DNA from: Haloquadratum walsbyi J07HQW2
Lineage (GTDB): Archaea; Halobacteriota; Halobacteria; Halobacteriales; Haloferacaceae
Assembly: GCF_000415985.1 (NCBI RefSeq)
Contig: NZ_KE356561.1
Span: 112,989-176,988 of the forward strand
DNA length: 64,000 nt
Direction of reading: 5' to 3'
Positions 60,301 to 64,000 of the stretch are shown one piece after another; within the stretch, counting starts at the first letter, position 1; every line of letters starts with the position of its first letter. The notes beneath the pieces were generated by a model. It made no database searches and was not told the DNA's origin. It was given only the letters and a program-made list of their open reading frames with translations. The position numbers were made by a program, and so were the translations under genes.

Positions 60301-60543
60301 TCAGTCAATAATAACATAGTCTTTGACTGAGGAGACACGATTAACAGGTATCTGATAATGACCTTCATCGTTAGTTGGAAACTTGTGACGATTTTTTGTT
60401 GGTGTTGGAGATCGAGGATTCACAAGAAGCGATTTCATATCACCTGTTCGCGGATCAACAGAAATATTATGTAACGTTCCAATTTCACTTCCTTCACAGT
60501 CTATTACACTCTTATCTGCGAGCTTTTGTCCTAATTGATACAT
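60301..60543 (-). CDS. PRC-barrel domain protein, 80 aa
   Basis: QLGQKLADKSVIDCEGSEIG, TLHNISVDPRTGDMKSLLVN, YQIPVNRVSSVKDYVIID. The pattern (I-x-x-x-G-x-x-I-G-x-L-x-x-I-x-x-D...G-x-x-x-x-L-x-V) and the closing VSSVKDYVII are typical of single-domain haloarchaeal PRC-barrels, compact beta-barrels linked elsewhere to RNA metabolism and to CdvA/CdpB-type division proteins. It covers the whole gene. No neighbour of related function. Confidence 0.85.
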   Translation of the reverse strand: MYQLGQKLADKSVIDCEGSEIGTLHNISVDPRTGDMKSLLVNPRSPTPTKNRHKFPTNDEGHYQIPVNRVSSVKDYVIID

Positions 60544-60627
60544 TACCAGTAATTGTACCGTAAGTACATTTAAATATTTTTACGAAATCAGGAATGAGTT
60601 TAACATACGTCGCACAAATCTCTAGAT

Positions 60628-60780
60628 ATGAGTACACAATTACAATCACAGTCACCGATAGGAGATGTGATTACAAACACACTCTACACGGATTCGGATA
60701 TTCCAACAAAGGTTCTTGTTGTATCGATTGTAACAACAAAAATTGGTAGAAACAATACAGACATATGTATTCTTGAATAA
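60628..60780 (+). CDS. Possible 50-aa protein
   Basis: MSTQLQSQSPIGDVITNTLY, TDSDIPTKVLVVSIVTTKIG, RNNTDICILE. The last codons abut the stop of the convergent minus-strand gene. Unrecognised. Confidence 0.3.
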   Translation: MSTQLQSQSPIGDVITNTLYTDSDIPTKVLVVSIVTTKIGRNNTDICILE

Positions 60781-60783
60781 CAC

Positions 60784-61378
60784 CTACTGCTCTACGCTGA
60801 GATAAAATGTCTCCCATCTAAGAGAATGCCATTTATTAGCTGAATATGAAATTGAGATTGAGCATTGATTACGGTCGATAATCGTCTTAACGTCTTCAAG
60901 AGCTTCATTAATCGTAGAATTCTTGCTAACATATACACGATAATCTCCGTCAATAGCAAATAGCAATACGACAACTGAATCGCTGTAAGGACCCAATAAT
61001 TGAAAGACTAATTCAGTCACTGAGAGAGCTAGTGCGATGCTACCTACAAGTAAACATAACATACTATTACTAACTTGATCAGAACGAGAAGGACGAATAT
61101 TGGACAGAGATGTTGCGAATATATTTTGTCTCAAGATGAGCAGACAGAGTATAATAGACGTATCCACTATTTTCATCACTATCTTGTAGTTTAATTGTAT
61201 AATACGAAAGTGGGTTTTTTAACCGCATCTTCAAGTGCATCTTTATTCCAGAAATAATTCCATGATTCGATAGTTGAGTAATTTGCAGGAGTGTATGTAT
61301 CTCCACATCAATATCAAATAATTTCGTGAGAACCCTCTGCTGTTGCTCACTAGATAATATGACTTTTGAATCTGACAC
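60784..61378 (-). pseudogene. Anchored protein, frameshifted
   Basis: MSDSKVILSSEQQQRVLTKL, FDIDVEIHTLLQITQLSNHG, SYYTIKLQDSDENSGYVYYT and LSAHLETKYIRNIS lie in the first frame. The second frame supplies SNIRPSRSDQVSNSMLCLLV, GSIALALSVTELVFQLLG (helix), LLFAIDGDYRVYVSKNSTIN and RWETFYLSVEQ. Joined length about 195 aa. Unrecognised. AT-rich codons. Confidence 0.5.
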
Positions 61379-61393
61379 GTGAGCTAATGAAGA

Positions 61394-61836
61394 TTATTTT
61401 TCGACAGGAATATTACACTCTTCAACAAGCTCATCAAGACTAATCACGGATCGAACCCCTTTTGTCCGCTGATTTGTTGATTGGTTAAAAATATCATATG
61501 ATTGAAGTCGCTTAATGAACGTTTGTGTTTCAGCCTCCGGGTACTGATGAGTAATGCGACAATCATCGATGCAACTCATGACAAGCCGAGCCGCTGGATA
61601 AGTTAAAATTTCGAGCTGAAGATCATCAAACCTCGAATGTTGCAAAATATTATCTGTTGCTGATTGTGAGATTGGACCTGTCTGTCCTTCGTTGATAGCG
61701 GAAATCACACTCTCTGTGCTGCAGCATTTTTCACTGTATCATCGAACAATCGCTCTCTTGCAGTTGTCTCTACCACTTCTTTTGCTTGCTGTAAAAACGG
61801 ATATTTGGCAATAAACGGATGAATAACACCAGACAT
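61394..61836 (-). pseudogene. DNA primase large subunit (PriL) N-terminal fragment
   Basis: MSGVIHPFIAKYPFLQQAKE and VVETTARERLFDDTVKNAAA, then a one-base shift, VISAINEGQTGPISQSATDN, FDDLQLEILTYPAARLVMSC and IDDCRITHQYPEAETQTFIK, ending ISLDELVEECNIPVEK. The YPFL start, and a LLSYPVAR-like motif followed by a Glu-rich helix, match the N-terminal third of archaeal PriL, which lacks the Fe-S C-terminal domain here. Full PriL would be over 350 aa. A duplicated and decayed piece, perhaps brought by a plasmid. Confidence 0.65.
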
Positions 61837-61950
61837 ACCTATGATATTGAAGGGTGATCTATTCTATTCTGTTCTGTTCTGTGCACTGATATATACCTTG
61901 CTAGTGATTCTATCATAACGATACCCGCACAGTCACAATATCGTATAGTC
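61837..61950. other. Spacer with TTCTG/TTCTA pentanucleotide run
   Basis: TATTCTATTCTGTTCTGTTC at 61860-61879. Promoter of the priL fragment may lie here. Confidence 0.4.
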
Positions 61951-62643
61951 TCAAGTTAATTCTGTATAAATATTCGTGTGTGTTAGGGTCTCGTTCTCAG
62001 TTATTTGAACATCATAATATAGAATTAGTCCATTTTCAAGAACCACTGCATCTCCTATTTCTTTTGAATCTTGGGTCAAAACAGTATATTCATATATCGT
62101 CCGATCTTCCCCGTTGACAGTATAACCGCTGTCACTCGTTCCTTCAAATTCTAACTGAACAGAGGTGATCTGTAGTGGATCTGTCTGTGCGTCTCCATCT
62201 ATAAGTGCAATTTGCGACAACTTGTTTCCAGACGACTCTATATCTGAACTATAATATTGAATTACTTCTTGTCCGTTGATCTTTAGATAACTAAATTCAT
62301 CTGCACTCACAGAATACTCAAATGTTTGAGTCAGCGTCTCTCTGTCACTCTCGTCTCGAGTTGAATCTACAGGATATGAAGTCTCATCTACCTGAGTAAC
62401 AACTGCATCGATAGAGACATTATGTTTTGTTGCATTGACTTCGAATTCTCGTAACAACTGCTCAGAGGTTAGATTCTTAAAATCTATTTCAGAATTTGGA
62501 CTATCTACTGAGGATTGAAACCCTCGATCTAATAGCGTGGCTGTTGTTGACGTACCGCTGGCAACAATAATCAATCCACAAACTACTGCAATAATTGCTA
62601 TTGCTATTGCTAGTGTTATCTTTTCTTTAGATGTCAGATCCAT
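61951..62643 (-). CDS. Membrane-anchored extracellular protein, 230 aa
   Basis: MDLTSKEKITLAIAIAIIAV, VCGLIIVASGTSTTATLLD: an uncleaved signal anchor. The rest is an acidic Ser/Thr-rich beta domain (REFEVNATKHNVSIDAVVTQ; TFEYSVSADEFSYLKINGQE; IYEYTVLTQDSKEIGDAVVL; LILYYDVQITENETLTHTN) with several N-x-S/T sites. Low-complexity-free and intact. Function unknown; similar layout to haloarchaeal lipoprotein-like outer proteins. Confidence 0.7.
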   Translation of the reverse strand: MDLTSKEKITLAIAIAIIAVVCGLIIVASGTSTTATLLDRGFQSSVDSPNSEIDFKNLTSEQLLREFEVNATKHNVSIDAVVTQVDETSYPVDSTRDESDRETLTQTFEYSVSADEFSYLKINGQEVIQYYSSDIESSGNKLSQIALIDGDAQTDPLQITSVQLEFEGTSDSGYTVNGEDRTIYEYTVLTQDSKEIGDAVVLENGLILYYDVQITENETLTHTNIYTELT

Positions 62644-62771
62644 ATAACTAATCTATTCGTATAATCTATAAATTTTATGTCATTAAAAGATAGTGTGAAT
62701 CAATATTCTATTCGATATGAATCTCGAGTAGTTTCACACTAATTGGATAGTACAAGTAACTGTGAGGGATC

Positions 62772-64000
62772 TCATTTATTATTGTTCTTTGTGCGTCCTT
62801 CATCTTTTAGATATCCCCAAACAGCTGCATATACGTCATCTGCTTGATTTCCATGATTGTCTGTAATTGATGGATTCATATTGAAATCAACGTCATCATC
62901 GAAGCCATTACATGCCGGTGGTTTCTCTCCTCGTGTGGAAATTGAACTTACAGAATCACCATAACATCCTCCATCTCCATAGTAGACTCGTGAAGATCCT
63001 TCTCCTATGTCACCGAAATCATCTATGGTTAGAACCTTGTCGGGACACTCTTTATCAATTATTTCCAACTTTTTGGCATCTGTAATTGGACCACCAAAAT
63101 ATTCAATCACACACTGTGCCTCAGTTTGAGAAGAACTTGATCTTATTCTGACAAACTCTTCCGAGTAAGGGTTGTATGTGAGTCCGATCGGTGGTCGATT
63201 TGCATTCACCTCTAATGTTACGAACGCACAATTACCTCTGAAGAGTGCCCCATTGAAATTACTTATACGTCCATCTCCTGTCTTTTCATCTCCAAACACT
63301 CGGTACGAGAATGTGTCCTTATTTACTCCAACACCTCCATTTGGACCCTCATCTGAAACATCAACACAGTTTGCAGCTTTCAAGATTGCAACATCATTTA
63401 TTTCTTCATCTCTCGCAGAAGCAGATCCATCTCGACGGTAATCGGGGGAATCAGATGACGCATTTCCAGAAACTACCGGTGGGGTAGTGTCATAAATAAA
63501 ATCAATTTCTTTTCGCTCAGTCTTATTATTTCCGTGCCAATCGTATACTGTTGAAGTAATGGCTCCTCCTATCTTGTATCCTCCTTCGATTGGTATTCCT
63601 TCAGAAAGAATATTGAGATCTTCTTTGTTAGCTCCAAGTTGTTCTGCTTTGACAGTCACTGCAGAATCAGATATGTTAGTGTCATACTTATCATCTGAGA
63701 CCGATTTATAAGCCCAATCATAATCACCAGGGTCATCAGGATCTTTTACCCTGGTTTTCTCTTTTGTTGTTATCACTCGGTCTGAATTGCCCTCTTTGAA
63801 TACAGTTGTATCTTTGAAACACGATCGTCGAAGATTGGTATTCTGTGCACAATTTCGAAGGAGTTGTATTCCCGGTTGTCGAGTAAATACATCAGCATAC
63901 CCAGAATCGCTAGCTCTGTAGTCACCACTACCCCTATTAGGTGCCCCAAAGTTCGAAGCCCCTCCACCGAGCCATCGAGCGAATATGTTTTGATCTTTTG
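62772..64000 (-). CDS. Cys-containing secreted-type protein, 5' end outside window
   Basis: The frame ending at 62772 is open without stop to the window edge; upstream of the GTG at 63776 it continues as DQNIFARWLGGGASNFGAPN, FTRQPGIQLLRNCAQNTNLR and RSCFKDTTVFKEGNSDR, so a start at 63776 is not right. Further on: EIDFIYDTTPPVVSGNASS (Ig-like or adhesin-type linker), DSPDYRRDGSASARDEEIND, ECPDKVLTIDDFGDIGEGSS and CYGDSVSSISTRGEKPPACN. At least seven Cys, rare in haloarchaeal extracellular proteins. At least 409 residues here. Probably a large surface or secreted protein. Confidence 0.75.
   Translation of the reverse strand, partial: KDQNIFARWLGGGASNFGAPNRGSGDYRASDSGYADVFTRQPGIQLLRNCAQNTNLRRSCFKDTTVFKEGNSDRVITTKEKTRVKDPDDPGDYDWAYKSVSDDKYDTNISDSAVTVKAEQLGANKEDLNILSEGIPIEGGYKIGGAITSTVYDWHGNNKTERKEIDFIYDTTPPVVSGNASSDSPDYRRDGSASARDEEINDVAILKAANCVDVSDEGPNGGVGVNKDTFSYRVFGDEKTGDGRISNFNGALFRGNCAFVTLEVNANRPPIGLTYNPYSEEFVRIRSSSSQTEAQCVIEYFGGPITDAKKLEIIDKECPDKVLTIDDFGDIGEGSSRVYYGDGGCYGDSVSSISTRGEKPPACNGFDDDVDFNMNPSITDNHGNQADDVYAAVWGYLKDEGRTKNNNK

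Overview
The window looks like a low-GC, low-coding-density haloarchaeal replicon, most likely Haloquadratum walsbyi or a close relative. This is inferred from acidic proteins, Tat signals with lipoboxes, haloarchaeal families (DUF192, DUF5789, DUF5808, DUF6498, GIDE, PRC-barrel, PAS histidine kinases, haloarchaeal AceA), AT-rich spacers, and many decayed genes and microsatellites. No rRNA gene, complete tRNA gene or CRISPR array was seen.

Layout. 1-7 kb: an inverted-repeat partner of a segment at 52-53 kb (DUF5808 fragment with a TCATC microsatellite), an intact Mrr-like nuclease with a C-terminal membrane anchor, a frameshifted PGF-CTERM-like mini surface protein, a decayed HNH nuclease, a sulfatase-family enzyme and a frameshifted transcription factor S. 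7.5-17 kb: a large REC-PAS-histidine kinase carrying a 120-bp hexanucleotide repeat, then small, mostly unrecognised genes, a tRNA 3'-end-like block, a TGT/DpdA-like fragment and a truncated HsdR-N-type nuclease. 17-27 kb: repeats, winged-helix genes, a DUF192 lipoprotein, a dead nuclease, a small paralogous regulator-like gene followed by a miniature inverted-repeat element, and a PGF-CTERM paralogue split by an IS200/IS605-type miniature element. 27-34 kb: a divergent DUF6498 membrane-protein pair and a CPBP protease broken in a G tract. 34-38 kb: a two-gene operon with ATGA overlap (Tat-signal beta-propeller, then coiled-coil/Mrr/zinc/J-domain protein), decayed, next to a GIDE-domain membrane protein. 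38-50 kb: microproteins, a lipoprotein, a cluster of GTAGACGGG motifs, a zinc/winged-helix regulator, an intact PD-(D/E)XK nuclease, a pentapeptide-repeat protein, dead GNAT and HNH genes, and a zinc-ribbon/SHOCT pair. 50-59 kb: repeat-dense debris around an intact methyltransferase and an isocitrate lyase (aceA) unit flanked by direct repeats. 59-64 kb: an AT-rich stretch with PRC-barrel, a DNA primase large-subunit fragment and two secreted or anchored proteins, the last running off the window.

How it fits together. About eight nuclease-type genes (Mrr, HNH, HsdR-N, PD-(D/E)XK, Mrr-J) are scattered among repeats, most of them broken by one or a few frameshifts. This reads as an accessory region where defence-type genes arrive and decay. 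Intact genes (kinase, PD-(D/E)XK, DUF6498 pair, methyltransferase, aceA) sit as islands. Several breaks fall in mononucleotide or hexanucleotide tracts, so either slipped-strand switching or sequencing error is possible at those points. Family assignments are from reading the sequence only; no database search was run.
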